Assembly (NCBI GenBank): GCA_039090855.1
Contig: CM076997.1
Span: 162,718,709 to 162,782,708, forward strand
Source: Macrothele yani
Taxonomy: Eukaryota > Arthropoda > Arachnida > Araneae > Macrothelidae
Direction: 5' to 3'
DNA length: 64,000 nt
The notes beneath the pieces are model-generated. The model searched no databases, was not told the origin of the DNA, and was given only the letters and a program-made list of their open reading frames with translations. Shown one piece after another: positions 44,660 through 56,421 of this stretch (its first letter is position 1; every line of letters begins with the position of its first letter). The position numbers and the translations under genes were made by a program.

Positions 44660-45420
44660 TGCGATTTCGAACGCTGTATGATAGTTGGCGGTCCGGAGGT
44701 ATATCGGAAGTAACATGGTTCGACGAATCGTGATACCAACTGTTTCAGGCAGCTGGTCGACTCCGACAGTGGCGATAACCCCGCGAGGCAATTAATCCCG
44801 CATGCGTACAATGAATAATGCAGGCCGGCGGTGCGTCTGTTATGGTGAGGGGTGTTTTCAGCTAGGAACCCCTTCATACGTCTGTAGACCCCTCTGACGG
44901 GTGCAGGCTACGTAAGAAAATTCGGGGATCATTTGCACCCGCTCATGTCATGTAACCACTCCGAAGGGTGCGACTTCTTTCAACATGAAAATGCGCCCAC
45001 AATTCCACAATCGGCTGATTATGGCTGGAGGAACATTCCACGGTGACTTGTATCCTAACTTGGTTAAATTATTCGCTGGATTTAAACTCCATCGAATTCA
45101 TGGGATGTTTTTTTAATTGAAGGTGTAACGACTACCGTGAGCAACTGAGTGGGCTATAAGCAGTCGCACTTACCTAATTTAGGGTCACTGGTTCCAGGGA
45201 AAAGAGAGAGTCAGTGCCGTAAGACAAACACAACATCCATGCTTCACTGGGATTCGAACCCACGCTTTTCTCGGACGAATGGTTATAAACCATCGTTTAG
45301 ACCACTGCGCCACCGGGAGGATGCTTTTCAACGAGCAGTCAATGCCAAGAATCTTCTACTGACGAATATTACTGGTGCAATGTCTTGTGGTTTGTCCCAG
45401 CGTAAAAGTGCCTAGTTACG
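44660..45420 (+). pseudogene. Tc1-like transposase remnant split by a SINE
   Basis: Visible pieces are WFDES.YQLFQAAGRLRQWR (D1), GGASVMVRGVFS, FQHENAPT (D2 Asp changed to Glu) and SLDLNSIEFMG, then, after the SINE, DAFQRAV. The last two join the usual DLNPIE..WDAFERAV, so the SINE landed in that codon block. The N-terminal half and terminal repeats were not found. Confidence 0.8.
45104..45327 (-). repeat. SINE-A inserted in Tc1 transposase
   Basis: The minus-strand head (GTGGCGCAGTGGTCTAAACG; B box GGGTTCGAATCCCAG), body and T-rich left end (tail) are complete. Short flanking repeats GGATGTTTT / GGATGCTTT fit a target duplication within the transposase reading frame. Confidence 0.9.
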
Positions 45421-45590
45421 CCTCTTTTAGAAATTATTTAGAAATAATCAAAAGAGTTCCAACGAATAGGGTACTAGAGAGAATCATATCTCTACAAGCT
45501 ATTATAAAAAGAGGGCAAAATTCGCCGTTCTCAGAAATGTATGCTTCGTTTGAGAAATTTCCAGTGGCACAGCAAAGGGTAAAAAAAAAA

Positions 45591-46029
45591 ATAGCTATCT
45601 GCCTGTCTAAAATGTCTTCAAAAACTCGATTTAACTGACAAACTCAATCAGTGAGAACCGGTCAGTCATTGAAAATAAAATAGCTATCTGACTGTCTAAA
45701 ATGTCTTCAAAAACTCGATCTAACCGACAAACTCAATCAGTGAGAAACGGTCAGTCATTGAAAATAAAATAGCTATCTGTATGTCTAAAATGTCTTCAAA
45801 AACTCGATCTAACTGACAAACTCAATCAGTGAGAAACGGTTAGTCATTGAAAATAAAATAGTTATCTGCCTGTCTAAAATGTCTTCCAAAACTCGATCTA
45901 ACTGACAAACTCAATCAGTGAGAAACGGTTAGTCATTGAAATTAAAATAGTTATCTGCCTGTCTAAAATGTCTTCAAAAATTCGATCTAACTGACAAACT
46001 CAGTCAATGAGAAACAGTCAGTCATTAAA
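45591..46029 (+). repeat. 89-bp tandem repeat, 4.9 units
   Basis: Units start ATAG(C/T)TATCTG at 45591, 45680, 45769, 45858 and 45947, a constant 89-bp period. They share GTCTAAAATGTCTTCAAAAA, ACTCGATCTAAC and CAATCAGTGAGAAACGGT. Very few differences indicate recent amplification. Confidence 0.97.
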
Positions 46030-47042
46030 AAACATGAAGACGCAAAAAAAAATCTGAAGAATTGAATTGTTTTGTTCAAATTTACATGAATCTACATGAA
46101 AATGTAACACGAACGTCGTGAAAATGAAGAATAATGAAAAAAATTCGATATCCTTCATAAGGAATAAAAAAGTGCTATTTGATGTTACACCTGCAGGATA
46201 CCTTCTAATTTGTCCCAAGTAAGAATGTTGCGTACCTTGAACTTCTACGACAAATTAATTCATTTTTATTCACCCAACTGGAATTCAAACAAAAGATTCG
46301 AGACATTAGTTTGAGAACGGCTTTCAGAGAGGAATTTCTGTAAATTTTTCAGCGTCTTACATTTCGATTGCAATGCGTACTGAATACCCCTCTTTAGCTT
46401 TTATAGGAAACAATTTTAATCACAGCACCTCTCCGGAACAGAACCAACTGTACCAGAAAAAGGAATTCCGAACTGGTTCGCGATCCAGAAGTACACGCTG
46501 GAAACTTATTTCTGTGACGCCGTAAACTTTTTGATACGAAATATGGAAAGTGTAACTTGACTGTTTCAAAGAAAGAAGATTTTTGGTGACCGAAGCTTTG
46601 GGGTGAAAATTGCAACACTAAAACCAAATAGTGCAATTCAAATGAAATTCTTCGAACAGGGAATTAAAAAAATTATAATTAATTTAAAAATGAGAAATGT
46701 GCACTTCTTCGAACGGGCGTTTACGAGATGTAAAAGCTAATAACAAGCTATCACAGATAACAGCACAGGACAGATTTCGCTACAAGGGATGAAGATTTTA
46801 TCCCCGGTACGCAGAACAGTCTGAAAGCTCTAACTGTCAAACACAATGCGGAGTTCAACGGAATGATTTCCATCTGGACATCACATCATACATTTCAAAC
46901 GTTGCGTATAGGATTCGACGGCCAGTTTGCGTCTTGTTTTCAACACTAGAAGCACGAACGCCAAAGAAACAATAACAATTGCATCCCTTTGGTGACCAGA
47001 GCCATAAAACTGGATGCTTGTTACTAGGACCTCTTTTCTTCG
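46030..47042. other. No gene recognised
   Basis: AT-rich, non-repetitive. Minus frames at 46018-46218 and 46394-46636 are short and not recognisable. Confidence 0.5.
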
Positions 47043-47245
47043 ATTTGGGGGTTTAATGACAAACATGAACAAGTTGGTGGATCATAAGCAGTCACCTGTT
47101 CGTAATTTAGGGCCTCCATGAAAAATGGAAAGCAATTGTCTCAAGACAAGCACAACATCTATGTCTCAGCCGGAATTCGTACCCGGGCCCATCTCAGGCC
47201 AGGGAGAAGAAGCCAGCGATTATATCACTCTGCCAATTGTGCGGT
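47043..47245 (-). repeat. SINE-A, diverged
   Basis: On the minus strand the body reads TTGTGCTTGTCTTGAGACAATTG, CCCTAAATTACGAACAGGTGA, CTGCTTATGATCCACC and GTTTGTCATTAAACCCCC. The B-box region (GGGCCCGGGTACGAATTCCGG) is mutated. It matches SINE-A in order and spacing. Confidence 0.78.
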
Positions 47246-48560
47246 TGTAGGTTGCTGGTCTGGTGAGAGCAGATTTATTTTGAATGATTTCTACAGAATA
47301 TGGATTCTTTTTTTTGAGAGAGAAAAATAATCGCTCTAGAACTTGTATGTATGGTGCAGAACTCTTAAGAGTGCGGTAGTCACGAATAACTGGGTAGAAA
47401 GACATTTTGGTTCCCTTTAATCTTATGGTCCTTATCAAATGCTATATGAATGGTGAGAATCATGAGGAAATCACTGAGGTTAGTGCACGCTCACGTACAA
47501 GAGTGTCATGTTTCTAGACAGCGATGGTGAATTCCATTGTGTTCTGCAAACGCATGGGTTCTGTCAGAGAAGCTTAGAAGAGCATTTCCGTAGAACTCAT
47601 GTGTCCATGGAAATCTCCAGAATTTTACCCCTGGAATATTTTAGAAACACCTCGAAAGAGCTCTGAGACGTTGCGATTTTCCTTCTGCCACTAATGCTGT
47701 ATTATGAGATGCTCTGTACTCTTCCTGGCTGCACATAAAATCAGCTCTGGTTTTTAAATGACTGCAGTGATTTTGTGTGTTGTAGATGACCTCGCACTTT
47801 CCTAAGTGAGCGGTTGAAATCATCTTCATTTACATCAACTCAATCTTCTTTTGCATTCCTCTTTTCCTGTTCCTTAAATGTACAGTCATTTCCATTATAT
47901 TCCCAAACCCATTGTTTTTCGTGCCTCCGAAAGCATTTGAAATAAGACATTGCTTGAATAGTTTTACGTACTTTCTTGAGATTGGCCTTCTCAGGCAGAT
48001 TTATTTTGAAGGTACGAAGATTTACGGAAGGTGTTTTCCTTATTTATCAAATAAACGGATATTTCGTGATAGAAATTAATTTGAACTGTTTGTACAGCAT
48101 GTCATTGTTTTGGCTTCGTGACAATTTGAGATCCCAATCTTATACACAGGTCACAAAGAGTTATGGATATTGCATGGAATGAAGGATGTATGTTCTGACA
48201 GAAGTAACGAGCACTGAAATAACATCAATGAGGATACGTAACACAAATAATGAAGAGTGCGCTTACAAAATCAATTCGTTTTGCAATTTGTGCGCACAAC
48301 AATGTAGCACTGCAATAAAGACAAAATGGTAATTTCGGAGAATGTCCGTACCTCTGAATTTCAGTTACCAGTAACAACACCGCTGTGTCGAAGAACGTCT
48401 TGACACCTACAAGGCATGCTTGCAATGCCATTATTGATAAGTGTCCGAGTACACCTTGTGTACCAGAAGCAGCTCGAAGTGATTACCGGAGCTGGCTAAA
48501 GTTGATACTAGGCCTTCTCCGAGCGCATACTGTCAGGTAGGTAGCAGCTTTGCCTCCTGG
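47246..48560. other. No gene recognised
   Basis: Moderately AT-rich unique DNA. No motif, TIR or tandem repeat was seen. Confidence 0.5.
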
Positions 48561-48563
48561 TGG

Positions 48564-49003
48564 TTATAATTGGGCGACTACTCCTGGGTTGATCTGCAGC
48601 ATTTCCATGCCGTACAAACGTGTCTGTAGCCGACTTAGTATACATGGCAAAACTCCTAAAGCAGCAGCCACATCGGTCTGCCGTAGACCTTCCTGTATTA
48701 TGCCAACAGTGCTATTTCTGTTGTCAATACTTAAACGTCGTCTGGGCATTATTTCAGGTTGATTCCAAACTGAAGGCAACACATTCAGCAAAACGTCTAG
48801 ACCAAGCCGTGAAACGACACGTTTTCCACTTTTACCATGGTACTTTTATCGGAACGTTCACGCCGTGTGCTGTGCTGTCAGGATGCTAATTTGCATATGA
48901 CGTAGATACGCACGCTGATTACCGATCTCCAGTAGACACTAAATTGCACATCATCACGTTTTCTCTTCGAAACGGCAATATATCTAACTTTTTGCGACCA
49001 GTA
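48564..49003 (-). mobile_element. Tc1-like 5' fragment (TIR plus helix-turn-helix)
   Basis: Near the right edge a TIR-like end (minus strand TATACTGGTCGCAAAAAG...) stops at a TA about 49002. It is followed by a minus-strand frame starting MPRRRLSIDNRNSTVGIIQEGLRQTDVAAALGVLPCILSRLQTR, the N-terminal helix-turn-helix of a Tc1 transposase. The catalytic domain and other end are absent. Confidence 0.72.
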
Positions 49004-49071
49004 TAATGATATAACCGTTAGTATAACCTATAAGCCATAAGGTGCACATTAGTCTAAACAGTCTAATAGTC

Positions 49072-49165
49072 TAATATCTTATATATAAAAAACAAAACGT
49101 CTGTTTGTCTGAAGCAGCAAAAACTCTCGAACGCTGAACTGTGGCATCGTGAAATTTGCATAACG
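49072..49165 (+). other. Possible Helitron-type 5' end
   Basis: The word ATCTTATATATAAAAAACAA followed by ACGTCTGTTTGTCTG resembles the 5' ends of many arthropod Helitrons (TC start after A, then TATATAAAA and CTGTNTGTC). No 3' hairpin-CTRR end or Rep/helicase sequence was found. Confidence 0.25.
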
Positions 49166-49544
49166 TATTAATACTGGAATTTCTAGATCAACGCAACTAT
49201 TTTAAGATATCTACTTTGTTTCGTTTGCGAGTTATGAATTACTTAATAAGCTAATAAATAAAGTCATCGTCGTTTGCTACGTCATTGTTATCTGAAAGCA
49301 CGTGACTGCATTCATCACCGCGGCACATCCACAGGTGTTTCTATTCTTTGAGAACTGTGCATAAAAAATGCAAAAACGAAATTTGCGAAATCTTAACGAA
49401 ATGGGCTGACATTTTTACCAACACCATGAATACGTAAAAAGAGGAGTCCTCGAAATTTCACCGGAATCCGGTCAAAACTTTTTAAAATGGGCATGGAATT
49501 TTTAATTCATTGGTAAACATTTTTTAATTCATTGGTTATCACGT

Positions 49545-49945
49545 TTAGCAAAGCACAGCAACCAAAAAATTGTTATTCGACCACCACCGGGGAATCGAAT
49601 CCCTAATCTCTTGATATCTAGCAGAGCGCGTTAGCCTTACACCACGGTGGCCAACAATCCACGGTGCTATGTGCGTTTTTCTGTCAGTATCTGACAGTAT
49701 AAATCCGTAAGATGGGCTCAGCTACTGAGGCATCTCCATCTAGTGGGCATTAACGGTACTGGCTATATATTAATTACAGCAGTTAAATCCAAAGGGCAAG
49801 ATCCAAAGTGAAAATCCTCCAAATACGTGGCGTCAGTGAATAATGAAAGGCAACTTTCTTTCCATGTTTAGCAACGCACAGCAACTGAAAAATTGTTATT
49901 CGACCGCCGCCGGGTAATCGAATCCCGAATCTCTCGATATCTAGC
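49545..49945 (-). repeat. SINE-B, tandem copies
   Basis: The minus-strand head at 49590-49660 (CCGTGGTGTAAGGCTAACGCG A box; AGGGATTCGATTCCCCGG B box) is complete. The linker GATGGGCTCAGCTACTGAGGC and AATGCCCACTAGATGGAG continues to a second body and partial head at 49860-49945. The order is the mirror of the 8.0-8.45 kb copy. Confidence 0.82.
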
Positions 49946-50329
49946 CCCTTTCTTTCGTTGCAACTCTCGAGGGTGTGTACATTTAAACTCTCTCGCCATG
50001 CGTGGGAGAGTGCCAATTTTTGCATATGAAGAGGATAAGTTTTTCTCACGCTGTCTTCGATCCAAATGGCCACTGGTGCTGCGAAATATGATTTATGATA
50101 TCATCTCCTTGACAGAAACGGTAATGATGACTTCTCCATACTGCGAAATGAGGGCCTGTAGGTTTCGTTGGTGGGGGAAATTTTGCAGAAGCGACATTTC
50201 CCCGTAAAAATGTGTCGGGTCTGTGGAAGATTTTCTCATCATTCTAGGTTACTTTGATAAAATTTAGCTGCTTCCCCTTTTCTTACCTCACATAATTAAT
50301 TCCACTGTTTCATAACATTAAATAATAAG

Positions 50330-50960
50330 TATGCACTGACTGATCACTGAAATATGACCACCTACCTAATACTTCTAGGCTATCTTTTCGCCCATTGCAT
50401 AGCAACTATCCGACGTGGCATCCATTCAATACGATGCTGGAAGCTGTAGGGAGGCATCGACATCCAAGCTGTGTGTAATGTGCGGCTTTGCAGGTCTGGA
50501 GGTGATTGGTGAATCCAGTCACCTGATATGCCGTTCCATAGAGTCCCACAAGTGCCCTACGAGATTGATATCGGGGAAGTTAGGAGGCCTATCGATAGGC
50601 TGGAAGTTCGAACTGTGTTTCTAAAACCATTTCTGCACAACACTGTAGTTCGATGCATTGTCATCTTGGAAGACACCGTCGCCATTCGCGAAAATGTGCA
50701 ACACTGCGGGGTGTACAGAGTCAGCAAGCAATTCACGATAGTGGGCACCAGTCATACGCTGCTACATATGTACCAGAGGGACCAGTTCCTGCCAGGTAAA
50801 CATGCCCCACACCGTACAATGGCTTCCACAGGCTTACACTGTAGAGACTATGCAGGATGAATCGAACCCCTCATATTGTTTGCGTCAAATACGTCCTCCT
50901 CCATCCACGGAGTATAGTAAAAAGCTGGACTCGTCAGACAAGCACGCTTTTTCCGGTCAT
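50330..50960 (-). mobile_element. Tc1-like transposon fragment
   Basis: The left end begins TATGCACTGACTGATCACTG with ATGACCACC. The minus strand then encodes the C-terminus ..RIEWMPRRIVAMQWAKR and a decayed core (SSKMTMHRTTVLCRNGF frame; D2 region as FQDD-like in another frame). It is related to the copy at 36175-39490 and lacks the foldback, so it serves as an uninterrupted comparison. The right end was not found. Confidence 0.78.
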
Positions 50961-51397
50961 CCGACATCAAACTTGCATTACACAGACCTACAAAATTTAA
51001 ATTTTTACTTCGGGTTTACGTTAATTTAAGTGATTTAGATGAATTTTGCTGTGCTGGTTTCAAAAGGGACATTTACTTTTCTCTATCACGTTAGTAGTTT
51101 TCACAATCTGGAAAACAAAATCATGATAATATCAGTAATTTATAGAAATTGTTTCATTTTCTTAAGACAATATACGAACCAAGAGCCATTGAATATTGAT
51201 ACAATCTATTTATGAAGAGAAAAAATAGTCAATGAAAAAATATATAAAAAAATGTTTTCTTACATAATCAGAAAAGTTGAAAACAATGTTAAAATAATTT
51301 CTACATATTTCCAAAATAATGTTTTAACTCCTATATTTAAAGAGCAAGTACTATTTCCTTTATCCCCATTGCATTCAAAGAGTAGAATTCCATCAAG

Positions 51398-51636
51398 ATA
51401 AGACTAACAAGCCATCGCGTTGGCGCAGTGGTCTAAGCGATGACTTCTGAGCATTTGTCCGAGATGGGGTTCGGTCGAATCCCTGTGAGGGATGGATGTT
51501 GTGCTTTTCTTACGACACTGAGTCACTCCCTTCACTGGAGTCAGAGACCCAAAATTAGGGACAGGCGAATGCTTATCGCCCATTGACTTGCTCACGGTGA
51601 TCGTTAAATGCTCAATAAAACAAAATAAGGCTAACA
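51398..51636 (+). repeat. SINE-A with 12-bp target duplication
   Basis: ATAAGACTAACA (51398-51409) and ATAAGGCTAACA (51625-51636) flank a complete SINE-A: head GTTGGCGCAGTGGTCTAAGCG, B box TTCGGTCGAATCCC (one extra base), body CAAAATTAGGGACAGGCGAATGC, and GCCCATTGACTTGCTCACGG. Confidence 0.9.
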
Positions 51637-51711
51637 GTCATATATAAAAATCTACCAGTCTATTTCTTGGAAAGAAAATGAAAAGAGAAACAGGTATCAA
51701 ACCTATGATTT

Positions 51712-51945
51712 TTGCTCATATTCCTTCAAAGTCCCCCTGATGTGTCACCAGTAGACTATTGTGCCTTTGGACTGCTAAAAAGAGCGCTTTCTAAACGCAG
51801 GCCTAAAACAATGATTGGACTATTTAAAGCAGTGGAAGAGGAGTGGAATAAAATACCACTACCAATTTTAAGAAATGCACAGTTATCTTGGAAATCTAGA
51901 TGTAGGTTTTTTCCAGAGAAAGGGCGATCAGATAGAACATTTTAA
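51712..51945 (+). pseudogene. Tc1/mariner-superfamily transposase C-terminus (maT/mariner-like)
   Basis: The open frame includes QSPPDVSPVDYCAFGLLKRALSKRRPKTMIGLFKAVEEEWNKIPLPILRNAQLSWKSRCR. The (S)PD.SP.DY block matches the third catalytic motif of DD37D/DD34D-type transposases, followed by the usual helical tail. The upstream core is missing, and no terminal repeats were found. Confidence 0.72.
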
Positions 51946-52540
51946 GAAAGAAATAATTTTATTTTTAACATTACTTGTATTGTTGGAAAATCGTTCTGAA
52001 AATGTGTGAACATCTTCTGTATGTTCTTAAACGCACTGGTGGCAAAATTGTGCGTTACGAAATATTCAAAACCATATCAATATTTCAACGTGATCGATAT
52101 CCAGCGCAATGTTTTTGTAATCGGCCTTCCAAAAGTAGGCACGTCAGGAAATATGCAACATACGTTTACTCTCTCCACAGGAAAAATTATGGATTTTTTA
52201 ATGATTTTTAAATGTTCGCGAAATGGTCGAACGAACAAAGATTTTTTCAAATGGATTTGTTAAAGCAATGATATATAGTGAAAACTATACGAAGGGATGG
52301 TGAAAAGTTCTCGGCGTAACTCACTTCCTGTAATTGTAGCATTGTTTTGTCACTGTAGCTCAAAAGAGTTGTTTTGTGTCGTAAAGAGCCAATTTTCACA
52401 CTAATAGCTCTTATTTTTTTCGTAGATGATTGACGTCCTGAACTGAGGAAACTATGAGTGTATGACCCAAACATTAAGTGACAAGTGCCCTTCATATTCC
52501 ACTGTGAAGAAATGGTGTAGCAGCTTTCAGCGACGAGACT

Positions 52541-53440
52541 TTGAGATCAATGAAGTCATCAACAATTTCAGGTGTTGTCACTGTTGAAAGATCTGGGAAG
52601 CCTTCAACAGTGACAACACCTGAAATTGTTGATCATATTCTTGCCTTGATTTTGTCAGATCGGCGAATCTTGGCTAGAACAATAGCTGAGACACTGGAGA
52701 TATCCAAGGAACGTTTTAAGTTCATAATTCATGAGCACTTGGATATCCGGAAGATGTCAGCGAAGTGGGTGCCCAAATGTTTGAAAGCCGATGAGAAACG
52801 AAAACGAGTGGACGTTTCGAAAGCGGTTTTGAAGCATTTTGAGCGATCTGGTGATAATATTTTGCAGTCACTTGTCACTGTTCATGAAACGTGGTTACAT
52901 CACTACGATCCAGAGACGAAACAACAGTCCCTGTAGTGGCGGCACTCTGGTTCTCCACACCCGAAAAAAATTAATTACTAAAAGGTCTGCAAGAAAGGTC
53001 ATGGCAACAGTTTTGTGGGGGGATTTGGAACGCGTTTTACTGACTGACTATCTTCCGAAGGGCCAAACAATAAATGTTGAATACTATTCCAAATTCTTGT
53101 GGCAATTAAATTAGGCGTCGAAGGAACAAAGGCAAGGAAAACTGCGGAAAGGTGTTCTCTTTTTGCAGGACAATGCGCCAGCTCACACGGCTGGCAAGAT
53201 AATGGATGTGTTGAGGGATCTAGGGTTTAAGTGCAAAGACCATCCACCCTAAGCCCCAGACCTTGCTCCATCGGCTTATTTTCTGTTCCCAAACCTTAAA
53301 AAAAGTTCGAAAGGGAAGCATTTTTCGAATGATTCGGATGTGATATTAGCAACAGAGGAGCATTTGAGTGATCAGAATTCAAAATGTTTTTGGAAGGGTT
53401 AAAGAAAATCTAGAAACGCTGTGCTAAGTGTGTTGAACTT
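52541..53440 (+). pseudogene. Mariner transposase, mutated and with an inverted duplication
   Basis: GKPSTVTTPEIVDHILALIL and LEISKERFKFIIHEHLDIRKMSAKWVPKCL form the helix-turn-helix part. VTVHETWLHHYDPETKQQSL is the D1 block, with the GDETW Asp changed to His. VLFLQDNAPAHTAGKIMDVL is D2. APDLAPSADYFLFPNLKK is D3, with an extra residue. Stops and frameshifts follow QQSL. The segment before GKPSTV has been replaced by an inverted copy of the next 31 bp. Confidence 0.88.
52558..52633. repeat. Perfect 31-bp inverted duplication in mariner transposase
   Basis: 52558-52588 equals the reverse complement of 52603-52633 without mismatch (spacer 14 bp). The right arm encodes STVTTPEIVD, the expected mariner sequence, so the left arm is the secondary, inverted copy. 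Confidence 0.97.
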
Positions 53441-53536
53441 TGGGGGATATGTAAGATAATCTCTAAGTTTCAGGGCGTTTCTGTGGGACTCATTTCTTTC
53501 TTAGTAAGGGCGTGAACTTATCAGCATCCCCTCGTA

Positions 53537-55040
53537 ATATTCTCTTTAATACCTCCTGTATTCAATTCCTTAGGATCCAAGTTGTGCATCGGCAAATGAA
53601 TATGAAATATGAAACTTGGTCCTTACCGTTCATACTTTCAAAAGCAAAAAGTATTCTTCAAATCGGATTAATGTATGCATGTGACAAGCAGTCCTATACC
53701 GAAGATGAATAGCTGCCGGGCGCAAGAACGATAATTTTATCCCCTTAGAAAACAAGATCGTAGACGAAATGGTTTCCGGCAGTAACCTAGGTATCGCTAA
53801 GTACCTACCCAAGAAAAGTTTCTGTTACAAAGGCTGGTCACTATGTTTCTTTCAGTACTCTCACATCAGTTCGACAGACCTTCACTTGTAAGGAATTTAG
53901 AAATTCTGCAGTTTTCACAGTATGTTCCCTCATGATGAAACAAATCAAATTACCGACTAAAGTGAAGACTCACTCTCTTTGTAGTGAAGAGTAAATTTAT
54001 TCAGTGAAGTATATGCGGAAAGTCACTTTCTAAGAGATTTGTCTTGAATTCTTTGTGTTATTCACACGTGGATCTATTTCCTTTTTGGCATTCTATTAGG
54101 CTACTTTCTCAGTTACTTTGCTGCTAAGCTTGCTATTTTCCGACTTTATTTCTCTTGCAATCTAAAATCCCGTCACGCAAAAAAAAATCTATCCCCGTTC
54201 TAAGAAGTGCGGACAATTTCCTCCAAACTCCGTTGTCTTCAATTTCAAGTCTCAGATGCATCTAACACTTCCGATGTCTTCTCAATTCTTTTACTTTTTC
54301 CCCAGACGGAAAAATCTTTGGAAGCCCCATGCTGCAGGAGCTAGATGAAGAACCACGCGTTTTCTTCCTCCTCTCAGAAAGAGCGTGATTTACTTTTATT
54401 GCCTCCCTTACGACAACCTGGTCAGCTCCGATGTCAATTTCGCACTCTCACACCCCTCGGTAAGACCCCTTCGACTACCTTTTACACACATTCGTTACAG
54501 TTTACTACGCTGTGCATTTTTTCGGTGCGGACCCCTTGCTATGAATGCTTCTTCGACCAACCGTGGAATTCTCTTATTAAAATCTAAAGATGCAAGAAAA
54601 ACCATTTGCTCCCAGAGAGAAATCAATCATTATGAAACACTAAGTTCATTTAGCACCGACCGTGAAATAAAACTGAGACTCCGTCAGCTGTTTGAATGGG
54701 GAACAACTAGCACATTAGTGTTCGAAAACGAAAGTGAGAGGCTTGTCTCCTCTCGTTATCCCCACTGGCGACTGGTGAAAAGGGACAGTCTCCAAATCTT
54801 TCCTGAAGCAACGAACGAACAAGAAAGATAACACCGAATTTTCGGTTGTAATGAGCACGTCTTTTATATCCGTCCTGACACGAATTAGATTCATCAAAAC
54901 TATTCAGAGTCAATGGAACGGGTTATGAAAACAATCAACCGGTTTCTACAATCGATAAAACATCCAGAAATAGAAACACCTGTTTAGCTCCACCAGCTAC
55001 ATGTTGCGAAAATTAACAAATGGTGCACAAAAAGTTTCGC
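53537..55040. other. No gene recognised
   Basis: Mixed composition. A 148-codon plus frame at 54385-54831 is the longest. It has no recognised motif and its overlapping minus and plus frames are similar in quality, so it is left uncalled. Confidence 0.4.
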
Positions 55041-56421
55041 TTAGCATAAAGAAGGAATCAGAGACAAAAAGATTTTCAAATCGAACATTTAAAAGAAGAA
55101 ATATAGGAAACATTATATAACTCTATGCCTTCTAGCAGAAGAATTTTGTATAATGGAAAATTGAAAATAGGCGAAAACTATTCTGCACGGAAAGAGCTAT
55201 GGTAAGGAAAAAGAACTTTTCAAATACGTCTATTGGAAGCAGAAATAGCGAGGAAAAGGGTTGGACGTTTGCGCCCCCTAGAGGAAAATTTGTGCATGAT
55301 TTAAAAAGGATAATTCTCCACATCTGTAGAATAACGAATGGCATACAGTAAAGAAGAAATTTCTCAATACTGTTTTTAGAAGCGGCGATTCAGCTGCAAC
55401 CTCAAGTACACAAACACCACGTACCGACAGAACTGTGAACTACAAAAGTTCTCATGTACTAGCCTAAAGTGTTCTACAAAGTTAATGGCATCCGGTGTTG
55501 ACAGACTTTTTAAATCGGATATGCAGAAGCAGAGATATTAGAGAAAATAATATTAAGTATTTCCGCCTCCTTGCGGGGAAATTGTGAATTATTTTGAGAA
55601 GAAAATACGCACAGAGAGTTTGAATAGTTAGTAGTATCTGACCGAAGAAAGAAGTTCTTCAATCCGGTTTTTAATCCCGCACGTATTGCTGTAAACCAAA
55701 ACGTGAGCTTACGCCCTCTGGTGGCGAACTTGTGCGTTAAGTAAAATTTGAAATTATGTGAGGAACATTTCTCAGCGGGAACACTCTCCAACAAAGAAAT
55801 AATTTTTCAAATTCGATTCTTAGAAGCAGAGATATTGACAAAAGTATGATATGCATCTACGCACCCGTGCGGAAAAGCCATACGTTCTTTCAAGAAAAAA
55901 GTATTCTCAAAAGGTTTTTCGATGTAAGGGGTATCGGTTCACGGAAGAATTTCTTTAATCGAGTTTTAAGGAGCTCAGATTTTGCTGCAAATACATCAGA
56001 ATCAGAAATAAAAATTTACGCCCCTGGTAGTGAAACCATTCGTTACCAAATATTAGAAATTATAGGCAAAGCATTTTCCATTGAAAGCTGTATCCGACAC
56101 TGAAAGAATTTTTCAAATCGAAGTTTTGGTAGCAGAGATATCGGGGTAAACGCAATTTCCCTTAACGCCCACCAGCGGAAAGTCTATGAATTACTTGAAA
56201 ATTTGGAAATTATATGAAAAACATTTCGGGCTGTGAACTCTATCCAAACAAAGGTGGAAATTTTTAAATCGGTCTCTTAGCAGCACAGATATCGACAAAT
56301 ATAAAATATGAATGTACGGCACCTGCCGGAGAAACCATGCATTATTTTAAGAAGAAAATATACCGAAAACGTTTATCAACATGAGTGGTATCGGTCCACA
56401 AAAGAATGTTTTCAGTGGATA

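Larger units (their letters stand above)
52288..53536 (+). mobile_element. Mariner element, decayed
   Basis: Both ends are TA plus inverted repeats of about 30 bp. The left begins TACGAAGGGATGGTGAAAAG; the right, on the minus strand, TACGAGGGGATGCTGATAAG. The length of 1249 bp fits a full mariner. Confidence 0.9.

Noticed and set aside
45591..46029. Regular 89-bp repeats as a CRISPR array
   Set aside because: The whole 89-bp unit is conserved with no unique spacers, and the DNA is eukaryotic.
54345..54831. 148-codon frame and overlapping frames as a gene
   Set aside because: Several frames on both strands are equally open, no homologous motif is visible, and the translation looks like shadow sequence.
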